In this document: positions 44,692-53,249 of the stretch, piece after piece
Position numbering within the stretch: the stretch's first letter is position 1
How the letters are laid out: every line of letters begins with the position of its first letter
Source: Paludisphaera soli
GTDB taxonomy: Bacteria > Planctomycetota > Planctomycetia > Isosphaerales > Isosphaeraceae
Length of the DNA: 64,000 nt
NCBI RefSeq assembly: GCF_011064595.1
Contig: NZ_JAALJI010000028.1
Span: forward strand, 41,620-105,619
Direction: 5' to 3'
Translations under genes and position numbers: made by a program
The notes under the pieces: generated by a model
Database searches by the model: none
What the model was told of the DNA's origin: nothing
The model's input: the letters and a program-made list of their open reading frames with translations, nothing else

Positions 44692-44721
44692 GCCTCCGCC
44701 CGGCCCGCGGAGGCTTTCTTT
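44692..44721 (+). terminator. intrinsic terminator after cassette 1
   Basis: Eight-base arms GCCTCCGC and GCGGAGGC with a seven-base loop are followed by TTTCTTT, ~50 bases after the DUF1559 stop. Confidence 0.75.
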
Positions 44722-44803
44722 CGCGCGTGCGGGAAGGGCGTCGCGATCGCTGCCGCGCGAGTCGCTTCGCCGCCACGGATCTGCGGACGCCCCGCCACGT
44801 CCC

Positions 44804-44834
44804 TTGACAACCGGCCTCGCGACCATGGTAGGAT
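44804..44834 (+). promoter_or_regulatory. promoter of cassette 2
   Basis: A consensus TTGACA is followed at 19 bases by TAGGAT. The spacing is long, but the -10 box lies 223 bases before the lipoprotein start, nearly the same as in cassette 1. Confidence 0.5.
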
Positions 44835-45057
44835 GTGGCCTCTTGCAAAAGAGAACCTTGCCGATCGAGGATGAACCGGCCCCTTCCCCTCTCCCAGGGC
44901 CGGCGAGCCCTCGATCCGTGGACCAAGCGCCGTCCGCCCGCTGAAGGACCGGCCACACCCCCGACGTCGGGCGGTGGTCGATGAATCCTTCGTTCCGAAT
45001 TCGTCCGACTTGCACCATCGCCTGCGAGACTCACCCCGCGGTGGGAGGTTGTCCGCC

Positions 45058-45282
45058 ATGTCGCCCCGCTCCCCGTTCCTTCGATCGGCCCTCGTGCTGG
45101 CCGCGACGATCCTGATCGCCGGCTGCCAGCCCTCCGAAGTCGGCACGATCGGCTCCCCCGAATCGAAGGGGCCCGAGACCGACCCGTCGGCCCCCGTCGT
45201 CAAGGGGGGGCAGGTCCAGCCGCCGGTCAAGGTCCGAGGGAAGTCGGTCAGCGCGCGCGAGGCCCTCGGCATCGGCCGCTGA
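45058..45282 (+). CDS. small EVGT-type lipoprotein, cassette 2
   Basis: A 74-residue lipoprotein from an ATG with GGGAGG ~9 bases upstream. Signal: basic start ([10 protein letters not shown]), core [12 protein letters not shown], then Cys followed by QPSEVGTIG, nearly the same as cassette 1. The tail is Pro/Lys/Ser-rich and disordered ([14 protein letters not shown]). Followed 83 bases later by its DUF1559 partner. Confidence 0.7.
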   Translation: MSPRSPFLRSALVLAATILIAGCQPSEVGTIGSPESKGPETDPSAPVVKGGQVQPPVKVRGKSVSAREALGIGR

Positions 45283-45365
45283 CGTCGAGTCGACCGCCCC
45301 CCGACCCGTCCCGCTTCGAAGCCGCGATCCGCCCGCTTTCCCGGTCCTTATTCAGGAGATCCTGG

Positions 45366-46415
45366 ATGCCTTCCGCCGCCCTCTCGCCACGCCGGCCGGC
45401 CGAGCGTGGCTTCACGCTGATCGAGCTGCTGGTGGTCATCGCCATCATCGCCGTCCTGATCGCCCTGCTGCTCCCCGCCGTGCAGTCGGCCCGCGAGGCC
45501 GCCCGCCGCGCCCAGTGCATCAACAACCTGAAGCAGCTCGCCCTCGGCGCGGCCAACTACGAGTCGAGCAACGGCTGCTATCCGCCGAGCAACCTGACGA
45601 CCCGGCGGTGGCGCGACGGCACCACCCGCGACAGCCTGAGCATCTGGTTCCGCCTGGCGCCGTTCATCGAGCAGAAGGGGGTGTACGACGCCGCCAACAT
45701 GCTCCTGTGCCAGTCGGACGTCGAGAACCTCACCGTCATCAACCAGGGCATCTCGTCGCTCTGGTGCCCCAGCGACCCGGTCGTCTCGCAATCGTCGCCG
45801 GTCGGCACCAACTTCGGCGCCTCGCTGCCGCCGGGCTCCTGGCGGATGCAGTACAGCAGCTACGCCTGCAACTCCGGGATGTGGTCGCTCTCGATCCGCA
45901 CCAACAACACCAACTTCGCCGGCCGCCTGGCCAGCATGTCGGGCGTGATGTACGGCCACTCCAACGTGACCATCGCCGGCGTGACCGACGGCACCAGCAA
46001 CACCATGGCGTTCAGCGAGCACGCCCACTCGATGCTCGCCAACAACATCCGCGACTATTACCACTGGTGGTCGTCGGGCTACTACACCGACAACACCTTC
46101 GACAGCTTCTGGCCGATCAACGCCCAGAAGTCGACCGTCAAGGGCCTGTTCACGAACGACGCCTTCGAGGAATACCTGCCGATCTTCCTCTCCAGCTTCC
46201 ACTCCGGCGGCGTCAACGCGTCGATGCTCGACGGCTCCGTCCGGTTCATCAAGGATACGATCGACACCTGGCAGCCCAACCCCACGACAGGCGACCCGCC
46301 GGGCGTCACCTGGGCCAACTCCACCTACAACATCGGCACCGGCGCGAAGATCGGCGTCTTCCAGGCGCTGACGACCCGTGCCGGCGGCGAAGTGGTCTCG
46401 GCCGACTCTTTCTGA
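45366..46415 (+). CDS. DUF1559 pseudopilin-like protein, cassette 2
   Basis: A 349-residue protein of the same family as cassette 1, with prepilin leader [17 protein letters not shown] and the DUF1559 body. It shares long near-identical DNA with cassette 1 around [26 protein letters not shown], pointing to a recent duplication. The C-terminus holds H-X9-DG ([16 protein letters not shown]) and the tail [16 protein letters not shown]. It has an AGGAG about 7 bases before the ATG. Function as for the other copies. Confidence 0.92.
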   Translation: MPSAALSPRRPAERGFTLIELLVVIAIIAVLIALLLPAVQSAREAARRAQCINNLKQLALGAANYESSNGCYPPSNLTTRRWRDGTTRDSLSIWFRLAPFIEQKGVYDAANMLLCQSDVENLTVINQGISSLWCPSDPVVSQSSPVGTNFGASLPPGSWRMQYSSYACNSGMWSLSIRTNNTNFAGRLASMSGVMYGHSNVTIAGVTDGTSNTMAFSEHAHSMLANNIRDYYHWWSSGYYTDNTFDSFWPINAQKSTVKGLFTNDAFEEYLPIFLSSFHSGGVNASMLDGSVRFIKDTIDTWQPNPTTGDPPGVTWANSTYNIGTGAKIGVFQALTTRAGGEVVSADSF

Positions 46416-46447
46416 CCCGGTCCGCCCGAATTCGATCCCGAACCACG

Positions 46448-46483
46448 CCGCCCAGGACCTCGCGCCCGCCAGTTCCTGGGCGG
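46448..46483 (+). terminator. stem-loop after cassette 2, T tract absent
   Basis: Perfect ten-base arms CCGCCCAGGA and TCCTGGGCGG enclose a 16-base loop ~33 bases after the stop. Without a U-tract it may be a 3'-end stabiliser rather than a true terminator. Confidence 0.4.
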
Positions 46484-46574
46484 TCCCTTGCGCCCCGGCC
46501 AGGGCCGTGACGACGGCCCGTAACCTGCAGAAGCGAGCCGCGATCCCCTGAGATCCAGAATTCCTCATCGCGCG

Positions 46575-46603
46575 CTGCCAATATCGTGAAGACCTGTTAC
46601 CAT
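46575..46603 (+). promoter_or_regulatory. weak promoter candidate of cassette 3
   Basis: CTGCCA and TACCAT, four of six each, stand 17 bases apart. The match is weak and rests mainly on the parallel with cassettes 1 and 2. Confidence 0.3.
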
Positions 46604-46729
46604 GCACTCTGGCGGTGCCTTCACGGCGAATCCTCCCCTCCCCCGCCCCTCTCTCCTCCGGCGCCTCTTCCCCCTGCCGAGTCGGCTCGCCGGCTTCCAT
46701 CCTTCGATCTCCCGGAGTCCGCCGATCTC

Positions 46730-46948
46730 ATGAAGGGGCATGCCTCGCCTCGCCGCGTCCTCCCGTGCGGCCTGATCCTCGCCTTATTCCTCGTCCCGAT
46801 GGGCTGCGGCAGCCACCCCGAGGAAGGGACCATCGACCTCCCGGCGCGCAAGGGCGAAGTCGCCGACGCCGACGCGGCGGCCAAGAAGACCTCGCCGAGC
46901 GCCAAGAAGCGTCGAGCCACCGAGGCGGACGCGGCGGAAGGCCGGTGA
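46730..46948 (+). CDS. small lipoprotein, cassette 3 (EEGT variant)
   Basis: A 72-residue lipoprotein. The signal has a basic start ([10 protein letters not shown]), core [15 protein letters not shown] and Cys, then [12 protein letters not shown], a diverged form of the EVGT motif in cassettes 1 and 2. The tail is Ala/Lys/Asp-rich with predicted disorder ([17 protein letters not shown]). The ATG is preceded by GGAG at ~12 bases. Its DUF1559 partner begins 92 bases downstream. Confidence 0.65.
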   Translation: MKGHASPRRVLPCGLILALFLVPMGCGSHPEEGTIDLPARKGEVADADAAAKKTSPSAKKRRATEADAAEGR

Positions 46949-47040
46949 GCCTCCGCTCTCGGCCCGAAGCGTCTCGACGTCCCCTCCGTCCCCTCCTCTC
47001 GCCCTGTTTCTTCGTCCCCCTCATTCTCGAAGGGATTTGC

Positions 47041-48084
47041 ATGCATCGGACTATCTCTCGCCGGCGTGGATTCACGCTGATCGAACTGCTGGTGGTCATC
47101 GCCATCATCGCCGTCCTGATCGCGCTGCTGCTTCCGGCCGTGCAGTCGGCCCGCGAGGCCGCCCGCCGCGCCCAGTGCACCAACAATCTGAAGCAGCTCG
47201 GGCTGGCCGCCGCGAACTACGAGAGCAGCAACGGGAGCTTCCCCGGCGGTCAGTACAACACGATCGACTTCTACTCCCGGGCCACCCGTGAGAACTACAG
47301 CGTCTTCGTGCGGATGGCGCCGTACATGGAGCAGGCGAACGCCTTCAACGTGGCGAACTTCTCGTTCCGGTCGCTGAACCTGGAGAACATCACCCTCGCG
47401 GGGATCGGCGTCAGCAGCCTCTGGTGCCCGAGCGACGCCACGGTCTCCCAGCCCGTGGCGATCGACGACGCCCTCCGGGCCTCGCTGGGCTACACCTCGC
47501 TCCCCCCCGGGAGCTGGAGGCAGTCGTACACCAGCTACCGCGGCAACCAGGGCTTGTGGGGCCTCCGGCTCCTGACCAACGCGGCCACCCACGCCCAGCG
47601 GATGGCGATCATGAACGGGACGATCTACGGCCAGAGCGCCGTCACGATCAGCTCCATCACCGACGGCACCAGCAACACCATCCTCTTCACCGAGGTGGGC
47701 CACGGCCTGGTCGCCCCGGCGACCCGCAACACGTATCACGGCTGGAACTCGGCGTACTACACCGACACGCTCTCGCACGCCTTCTACTCGATCAACTCGC
47801 ACCGGAAGAACATCGGGACGTCCCCCACCGGCGACGACGTCGCCATGTCCGTCTCGAGCTTCCACCCGGGCGGCGCGAACGTCGCGCTCTGCGACGGCTC
47901 GGTCCGTTTCCTCAAGGATACGATCGACTCCTGGACCATCGACGGGACCTCCTCGGACCCGATCGGCGTCACCTACGACTCCTCGAACCGGGTGTACAAT
48001 ATCGCCCCGGGCTCGAAGATCGGCGTCTACCAGGCCCTCTCCACCCGCAACGGCGGCGAGATCATCAGCGCCGACCAGCTCTGA
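47041..48084 (+). CDS. DUF1559 pseudopilin-like protein, cassette 3
   Basis: A 347-residue protein of the same family. The ATG at 47041 gives the normal short basic leader before [23 protein letters not shown] lies ~6 bases upstream. The DUF1559 body has diverged more from cassettes 1 and 2 ([21 protein letters not shown]) but keeps H-X9-DG ([16 protein letters not shown]) and the tail [17 protein letters not shown] strong terminator ends the array. Confidence 0.92.
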   Translation: MHRTISRRRGFTLIELLVVIAIIAVLIALLLPAVQSAREAARRAQCTNNLKQLGLAAANYESSNGSFPGGQYNTIDFYSRATRENYSVFVRMAPYMEQANAFNVANFSFRSLNLENITLAGIGVSSLWCPSDATVSQPVAIDDALRASLGYTSLPPGSWRQSYTSYRGNQGLWGLRLLTNAATHAQRMAIMNGTIYGQSAVTISSITDGTSNTILFTEVGHGLVAPATRNTYHGWNSAYYTDTLSHAFYSINSHRKNIGTSPTGDDVAMSVSSFHPGGANVALCDGSVRFLKDTIDSWTIDGTSSDPIGVTYDSSNRVYNIAPGSKIGVYQALSTRNGGEIISADQL

Positions 48085-48116
48085 GGCCTTTTCCGGCGGC
48101 TCGACGCGATAGCCGC

Positions 48117-48161
48117 GACGCCAGACCGGCGGGGGCTCAACCCGCCGGTCTGGCGTCTTTT
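48117..48161 (+). terminator. intrinsic terminator of the cassette array
   Basis: A perfect 17-base stem (arm begins GACGCCAGACCGG) with loop GGCTCAA is followed by TTTT. It separates the array from the convergent glycosyltransferase gene. Confidence 0.85.
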
Positions 48162-48231
48162 CTCACGCCGTAGCCAGGCCGATCCGCCCCGTCATCGGAG
48201 AGGCCCGATCCATCGCCCCTACGAGGCCGGC

Positions 48232-49461
48232 TCAGGGCCGGAACGGGCCGGCCGCCTCGCCTCGGTTCTGCCCGCGAAGGGCGGGGACCGCGCGGAGGAG
48301 CAGCGTGCGAAATGCGTGGGCCCAGCCTGCGTCCGGGTCGTGGAACGGCCCGCGACGCGCGTCGCCCGCCCGGACGATCGCGTCGTAGAATCCGCGGTCG
48401 TCCCGGAGCCTCTGGATCGCGTCGGCGTAGCCCCGGGGATCATCCGCCGGGACGACCAGCACGGCGTCGCCGAGGCTCTCGATCGCGGGGCAGGTCGGGG
48501 AGGTCATCACCGGCTTGCCCGCCAAAACCCCCTCGGCGACGACCTTGTTGAACCCCTCCGCGAACTCACTCCGGGTGGGGACGATCACGGCGAAGCTCGA
48601 GCGGAAGATCGACGGCAGGCGGTCGCGGTCGACGTACCCCCGGAACACGAAGCGATCCTCGACCCCCCGCGCCCGCGCCATCGCCTTCATCTCCGCCAGC
48701 GCCCCGCCGTCTCCGCAGACGTCGAAGACCAGGTCGTCGCAGCCCCGGTCGCGAAGCATCGCCGCCACGTCGACCAGGTCGAACGCCCCCTTCGAGGCCT
48801 CGACCCGCCCCACGAAGAGGATCCGACGCCTCTCCGTGCCCCCCGGGGGATCGGCCTCGGGCGCGACGTCGAACGTCCCGGGAGGGTAGCTCGGAAAGAA
48901 GACCACGATCGGCAGCTCCTCCCCGGCGATCTCACGGACTTGCCGGGCGATCTCGTCGGAGACGCACATCACCCCCACGACGCATCGCCGGAAGTACCAG
49001 CCGTTGAGTCGCATGACGAGCCCGTGAACCCGCCCCGCCGGGGCGTCGCCCGTCCACAATCGGCAATGGATCGTCGGTATGACCTTCACCCCGAGCCAGG
49101 CGACCGGGGCCAGCAGGAACCAGTGGATGAAGTCGAAGTGGACCACCACCTTCGCCCGGAAGGCGAGAATCGCCGCGATCAGCCGGAGGTGATACCCGAG
49201 GCTCCCCAGGTAATAGCCAAACTTGCGCCGCCGCATCCAGGGCGACGGCCAGTTCACGATCTCGACGCGCTCAGCCGCGAACGAATCGGCGGCCCTGGGA
49301 TGGACCGTGACGACCTTCGCCCGTAGCCCGAACTCGCGGCAGACGTCGAAGAACTGCGACGAATAGGTGACCGCAACCTGTCCGGGGTCGGGCTCACCCT
49401 TGAGATAATGCCGGTACGTCCCGATCAGATCCCCCGGGCCCGCGCAGTAAAAGATCCTCAT
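48232..49461 (-). CDS. glycosyltransferase, family 1 / GT4 type
   Basis: A 409-residue GT-B enzyme from an ATG at 49461 with GAGGA upstream; the frame further up is low-complexity. The N-terminal domain (MRIFYCAGPGDLIGTYRHYL, VVVHFDFIHWFLLAPVAWLGV) binds the acceptor. The C-terminal domain shows the GT4 pattern: RILFVGRVEASKGAFDLVDVAAML, DRFVFRGYVDRDRLPSIFRSSFAVIVPTRSEFAEGFNKVVAEGVLAGKPVMTS, with the EGF-like catalytic E-x7-E region. It probably transfers a sugar to a lipid- or polysaccharide-linked acceptor at the membrane; the substrate is not determinable. Confidence 0.88.
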   Translation of the reverse strand: MRIFYCAGPGDLIGTYRHYLKGEPDPGQVAVTYSSQFFDVCREFGLRAKVVTVHPRAADSFAAERVEIVNWPSPWMRRRKFGYYLGSLGYHLRLIAAILAFRAKVVVHFDFIHWFLLAPVAWLGVKVIPTIHCRLWTGDAPAGRVHGLVMRLNGWYFRRCVVGVMCVSDEIARQVREIAGEELPIVVFFPSYPPGTFDVAPEADPPGGTERRRILFVGRVEASKGAFDLVDVAAMLRDRGCDDLVFDVCGDGGALAEMKAMARARGVEDRFVFRGYVDRDRLPSIFRSSFAVIVPTRSEFAEGFNKVVAEGVLAGKPVMTSPTCPAIESLGDAVLVVPADDPRGYADAIQRLRDDRGFYDAIVRAGDARRGPFHDPDAGWAHAFRTLLLRAVPALRGQNRGEAAGPFRP

Positions 49462-49773
49462 GTATGCTTCATCCTCGGAACCCGGCCGCCCCGAAACCGC
49501 TCCGATAGACGAGGTTGGGGATGGTCGCACGGGAGTGGAGGCCGTCGGGCCCCGGTGCATCCTCGAATGGGCCAGGGCCCCTCTCGGACGATGCAAGACG
49601 CCGACGCCGAATTTGTTGCGTGAAGAGATGAGCTGCTGGGCTCGGCTCCCTTGGGGCGAGTCATCCTATCCCGCCGACCTCGCGAAAGCCAGCTGACTCC
49701 GACCCCCGCCGGGGCCGTGGGCGGCCTAGCGGGCCACGGCCACGCTCTCGAGCCGGGAGCAACGGGAGATCCC
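49462..49773. other. 312-base divergent intergenic region
   Basis: Between the glycosyltransferase and trmL starts. Nothing gene-like is seen; it should hold divergent promoters, none with a clear consensus. Confidence 0.35.
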
Positions 49774-50286
49774 ATGTCCGACAGACCGACCGCGCCGGCG
49801 GGGAACCTCCACCTCGTCCTGGCCCAGCCCGAGATCGCCGCCAACACCGGCGCGATCGGCCGGACCTGCGTCGCGGTGGGGGCGACGCTCTGGCTGGTCC
49901 GCCCCCTGGGCTTCCGCCTCGACGACCGCTACGTCCGCCGCGCCGGGCTGGACTACTGGGAGCACCTGGAACTCCGGGTCGTCGACGGCCTCGACGAGGT
50001 CGCCGAGGCCCTGGGCCGCGACCGACTCTGGTGGTTCAGCACCAAGGCGTCCCGCCCCTACACCGAGGCGACGTTCCGCCCCGGCGACGCCCTGGTCTTC
50101 GGCCCCGAGAGCCGCGGCCTCCCGGCCCGCCTGGTCGCCGAGGCCGGCGACCGCGCCCTGCGGATCCCCATGCGGCCCGAGGCCCGCAGCCTGAACCTCG
50201 CCAACGCCGCCGCCGTGGGGTTGTACGAGGCCGTCCGCCAGGTCGAGGCCCGGAATTCGTCGCACGGAGGCGGCCTGCCGTCTTGA
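49774..50286 (+). CDS. trmL: tRNA (cytidine/uridine 34-2'-O)-methyltransferase
   Basis: A 170-residue SPOUT methyltransferase that methylates the ribose of the wobble base in tRNA-Leu, using AdoMet. The ATG at 49774 has GGGAG 5 bases upstream; an upstream open frame is not SPOUT-like. Family motifs are plain: QPEIAANTGAIGRTCVAVGATLWLVRPLGF near the N-terminus, ALVFGPESRGLP and IPMRPEARSLNLANAAAVGLYEA, the last forming the knot that binds AdoMet. The length matches the family. Confidence 0.92.
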   Translation: MSDRPTAPAGNLHLVLAQPEIAANTGAIGRTCVAVGATLWLVRPLGFRLDDRYVRRAGLDYWEHLELRVVDGLDEVAEALGRDRLWWFSTKASRPYTEATFRPGDALVFGPESRGLPARLVAEAGDRALRIPMRPEARSLNLANAAAVGLYEAVRQVEARNSSHGGGLPS

Positions 50287-50482
50287 ACGATCCGGCGCCA
50301 GTTCGCATAATGGTCGGATGCGCGGTCGCAAGGGCCGCATTTTGACGGGCGAAGTGCGACGAGCGACCGCTCGCGGCGACCCTCCCCAGGGGTTCGTCGG
50401 CGCAGGATGCGTCGAGGCAAGCCCAACTGTCTTCAGGTTTTACGGGACCTCGCCAGCGCGGGTCCGGTCAAGGCGAGCGACG

Positions 50483-51127
50483 ATGTCCGAAGCAATCAAG
50501 TTACGGGTCGAGACGCGCGACCCCGCCAAGAACAAGGGGACGGGCACCCGGGCGTCCCGCAAGCTGCGGGCGGCCGGACGCATCCCGGCCGTGATCTACG
50601 GGCACAAGCAGGCCGTGGTGCCGATCACCCTGGGCGCGATCGAAGCCCGGACGATGATCGCCGGGGCCAGCCACCTGGCCGAACTCGACCTCGGGGGTCA
50701 GACCGAGACGGTCCTGATCCGCGACGTCCAGTGGGACCACCTGGGCCGGGAGATCCTCCACATCGACTTCGCCCGGGTCGACAAGGAAGAGCTGATCGAG
50801 ACCGAAGTCGAGCTGGACTACAAGGGCGACGCCGCGGGCGTCAACGACGGCGGCCTGCTCACGCCGGTCGTCCGCTCGCTGACCGTCAAGTGCCCCGCCG
50901 GCGCGATCCCCGACTCGATCAAGGTCGACGTCTCCGCCCTGAAGCTGGGCGAGGGGATCCACGTCCGCGAGCTGACGCTCCCTACGGGCGTGGTGGCCGA
51001 GGCCGACCCCGACGTCCTGCTCGTCCACGTGGTCGCGCCGGCCCAGGAGACCGAGGCCGAGCCCGGCGCCGACGCCATCCAGCCCGAAGTGATCAAGCCC
51101 GAGCGCAAGGAAAAAGGGGCCGACTGA
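50483..51127 (+). CDS. rplY: 50S ribosomal protein L25, CTC/TL5 type
   Basis: A 214-residue protein binding 5S rRNA. The N-terminal L25 domain (MSEAIKLRVETRDPAKNKGTGTRASRKLRAAGRIPAVIYGHKQAVVPI) is followed by the C-terminal TL5 beta domain (VDKEELIETEVELDYKGDAAGV, ILHIDFARV) and an acidic/basic tail. The longer two-domain form is the usual one outside gammaproteobacteria. The ATG follows AAGGCGAG. It leads the translation-gene block pth-rpsF-ssb. Confidence 0.93.
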   Translation: MSEAIKLRVETRDPAKNKGTGTRASRKLRAAGRIPAVIYGHKQAVVPITLGAIEARTMIAGASHLAELDLGGQTETVLIRDVQWDHLGREILHIDFARVDKEELIETEVELDYKGDAAGVNDGGLLTPVVRSLTVKCPAGAIPDSIKVDVSALKLGEGIHVRELTLPTGVVAEADPDVLLVHVVAPAQETEAEPGADAIQPEVIKPERKEKGAD

Positions 51128-51233
51128 CCGCGACGCGGGGCCCACTCCCCGACGCGTCCCCGGCCCCGACACGGAGCCGGGGTGACGCGTCGACGGCCGA
51201 AGGTCCCCCCGCACGCCGCCCGGAGCCGCCCCC

Positions 51234-51812
51234 TTGGCGACCTTGAAACTCGTGGTGGGGCTGGGGAATCCCGGCCCCAAGTACCACGGCACCCGGCACA
51301 ACATCGGATTCGACCTGGTCGACCGCCTCGCGGCCGGCGCCGGGGCCGCCGCCTTCACGCGCAAGTTCGAGGGCCTGGTCGCCGAGGTCGAGATCGACTA
51401 CCGCCGGGTCCTGCTGCTCAAGCCCGACACGTTCATGAACCTCAGCGGCCGATCCGTCGGCCAGGCCGTCCGCTTCCACAAGCTCGACCTGTCCGACGTC
51501 CTGGTGGTGTGCGACGACCTGAACCTGCCGGTCGGCAAGCTGCGGATGCGGAAGGGGGGCTCCGACGGCGGCCAGAAGGGGCTCCGCGACGTCGCCGCCC
51601 ACCTCGGCACCCACGAGTTCCCCCGGCTCCGGATCGGCATCGGCGAGGCCGGAGAAGGCCAGGCCGTCGACTACGTCCTGGGACGCTTCCGCGGCGCGGA
51701 GCGGGCCCGGATGGACGACGCCCTGATCCTCGCCTCGCAAGCCGTGGCCGTGTGGGCGACCCAGGGCGTCCACGAGGCCATGAACCGCTACAACGGATCC
51801 ACGACCCCATAA
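51234..51812 (+). CDS. pth: peptidyl-tRNA hydrolase
   Basis: A 192-residue enzyme that releases peptides from prematurely dropped peptidyl-tRNA. The start is TTG with GGAG 8 bases upstream and gives the canonical MATLKLVVGLGNPGPKYHGTRHNIGFD. Catalytic His22 lies in RHNIGF, and Asn in KPDTFMNLSG and the DDLNLP segment contribute to substrate contact. C-terminal RIGIGEAGEGQAVDYVLGRF is also typical. It precedes rpsF by 45 bases. Confidence 0.95.
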   Translation: MATLKLVVGLGNPGPKYHGTRHNIGFDLVDRLAAGAGAAAFTRKFEGLVAEVEIDYRRVLLLKPDTFMNLSGRSVGQAVRFHKLDLSDVLVVCDDLNLPVGKLRMRKGGSDGGQKGLRDVAAHLGTHEFPRLRIGIGEAGEGQAVDYVLGRFRGAERARMDDALILASQAVAVWATQGVHEAMNRYNGSTTP

Positions 51813-51857
51813 CATAACCCGACTTCACCGAACGCGGAATCAACGGAGACTCGACCC

Positions 51858-52265
51858 TTGCCCGTCAACACCTACGAAGGCATGTTCCTTCTGGACAGCA
51901 CCAAGGCCGCGGCCGCCTGGGACGACACCGTCAAGCAGGTCCACGACATCCTCGCGAAGTACGACTCCGAGATCGTCGCCAGCCGCCAGTGGGACGAGCG
52001 CCGGCTCGCCTACCCGGTCGAGGGTCACAAGAAGGGGACCTACCTCCTGACCTACTTCCGGACCGACGGTTCGAAGCTGAAGGAGATCGTCTCCGACTGC
52101 CACCTGAGCGACGTGATCCTCCGGGAGCTGATCCTCAAGGTCCACCCGAAGCTCGAGGAACAGCTCGTCAACCAGGCGATGACCTCGAACCCCAACGTCG
52201 ACGAGGAGAGCGGCCACGGCGACGACATGGACGACCGTCCCCGCCGCCGCCGCCGCGACGACTGA
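51858..52265 (+). CDS. rpsF: 30S ribosomal protein S6
   Basis: A 135-residue protein; binds the central domain of 16S rRNA with S18. The TTG start has GGAG 8 bases upstream and gives MPVNTYEGMFLLDSTKAAAAWDDTVKQVHDIL. The fold shows WDERRLAYPVEGHKKGTYLLTYFRTDG with the conserved RRLAYP. The C-terminus is extended and charged (GHGDDMDDRPRRRRRDD). Followed by ssb, but rpsR, often encoded next, is absent. Confidence 0.95.
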   Translation: MPVNTYEGMFLLDSTKAAAAWDDTVKQVHDILAKYDSEIVASRQWDERRLAYPVEGHKKGTYLLTYFRTDGSKLKEIVSDCHLSDVILRELILKVHPKLEEQLVNQAMTSNPNVDEESGHGDDMDDRPRRRRRDD

Positions 52266-52419
52266 CGTCGACGCCCCCCGCAAACCCGCCTCGACCCGCG
52301 CCCTCGTCGCGACCGCATCCATCGACGCGCGAATCGACTTGCAATATAGGGAACAACCGTCTACCCTAATCCCAGGGTCTTTTCGCGCCTCGGGAATCGG
52401 ACAGGAAAGGAGCGGGGCC

Positions 52420-52971
52420 ATGCCGGACTTGAACCGCGTGCAGTTGATGGGTCGTCTCACGTTCGACCCCGAACTGCGACGCATCCCCAACGGGACCGCC
52501 GTGAGCGAGTTGCGGATGGCGATCAACCGCTCCTGGCAAGGCCGGGACGGCGACCGTCGGGAAGAGGTGCTGTACATCGACGTCACGGTCTGGGACCGCC
52601 AGGCGGAGACCTGCTGCCAGATCCTCCGCAAGGGGAGCCTGATCTTCGTCGAAGGCGCCCTCAAGATGGACCAGTGGGACGACAAGACGACCGGCGAGAA
52701 GCGCTCCAAGATCCGCGTCCAGGCCGACCGCGTGCAGTTCCTCGACAGCCGCCGCGAAGGCGGCGGGGGCGGCGGCGTCGGCGGCGACGAGGAGTTTTCC
52801 GGCGCCCCGCCGGCCCGCGAGTCGGCCCCGCCCCGCCGCGGGCGTCCCGAACCGGTCGCGGATCGCGGCGGCTACGACAATGGGCCGTCGCGCGGCGGCT
52901 ACGCCCCGAACAACGCCGGCGGCCGCGCGGCCGTCGCACCCGACCAGGGCGACGACGACATCCCGTTCTGA
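52420..52971 (+). CDS. ssb: single-stranded DNA-binding protein
   Basis: A 183-residue protein: OB-fold at ~1-110 (LNRVQLMGRLTFDPELRRIPNGTAVSELRMAINRSW, VEGALKMDQWDDKTTGEKRSKIRV) and a Gly/Arg/Pro-rich disordered tail ending in the acidic DDDIPF that recruits replication and repair proteins. The internal ATG is chosen because AGGAAAGGAG lies upstream; a TTG 27 codons earlier gives a non-OB extension. The OB fold is preceded by rpsF, as in many bacteria. Confidence 0.95.
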   Translation: MPDLNRVQLMGRLTFDPELRRIPNGTAVSELRMAINRSWQGRDGDRREEVLYIDVTVWDRQAETCCQILRKGSLIFVEGALKMDQWDDKTTGEKRSKIRVQADRVQFLDSRREGGGGGGVGGDEEFSGAPPARESAPPRRGRPEPVADRGGYDNGPSRGGYAPNNAGGRAAVAPDQGDDDIPF

Positions 52972-53249
52972 GCGGACGCCCGACGGGCGGCCGTCGGGGC
53001 CGAATCGGGGTGGCGCACAAACGTCCCGCTTGGAGTTTTCGTCCCGATCGGTTTCAATCGACTGCTTGCGCGTCGCGGTTGAGGGGATGGCCCGGGCCTC
53101 CCGCCGCGCGACCCTTCGGGCGGCCCGCCCGGAGTTCCCAGAGGTTCGTTAACGGCTCGGCGCGGCTCTGCGGATGAGAGGATGGGGGAGGACGGCCGAC
53201 GCTCCTCAAGCCCAGCGCGTGCCTTCAGGATCGAAAGCGACAATCGACA

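Larger units (their letters stand above)
44642..45057. other. 416-base gap, terminator plus leader of cassette 2
   Basis: No gene is supported. It contains the terminator of cassette 1, a promoter (TTGACA/TAGGAT), and a pyrimidine-rich tract (44881-44905) followed by CCGGCG like those of the other leaders. A short Arg/Gly-rich frame overlapping the leader is rejected. Confidence 0.4.
46416..46729. other. 314-base gap, leader of cassette 3
   Basis: No gene is supported. A 10-base-arm hairpin (46448-46483) with no T tract follows cassette 2. A weak promoter candidate and the pyrimidine tract with CCGGCG (46632-46664) lie before the third lipoprotein. Confidence 0.4.

Noticed and set aside
43610..48084. 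CRISPR-like or other direct-repeat array
   Set aside because: The repeated DNA is the conserved prepilin leader of three protein-coding genes, not spaced short repeats. No CRISPR array was seen in the window.
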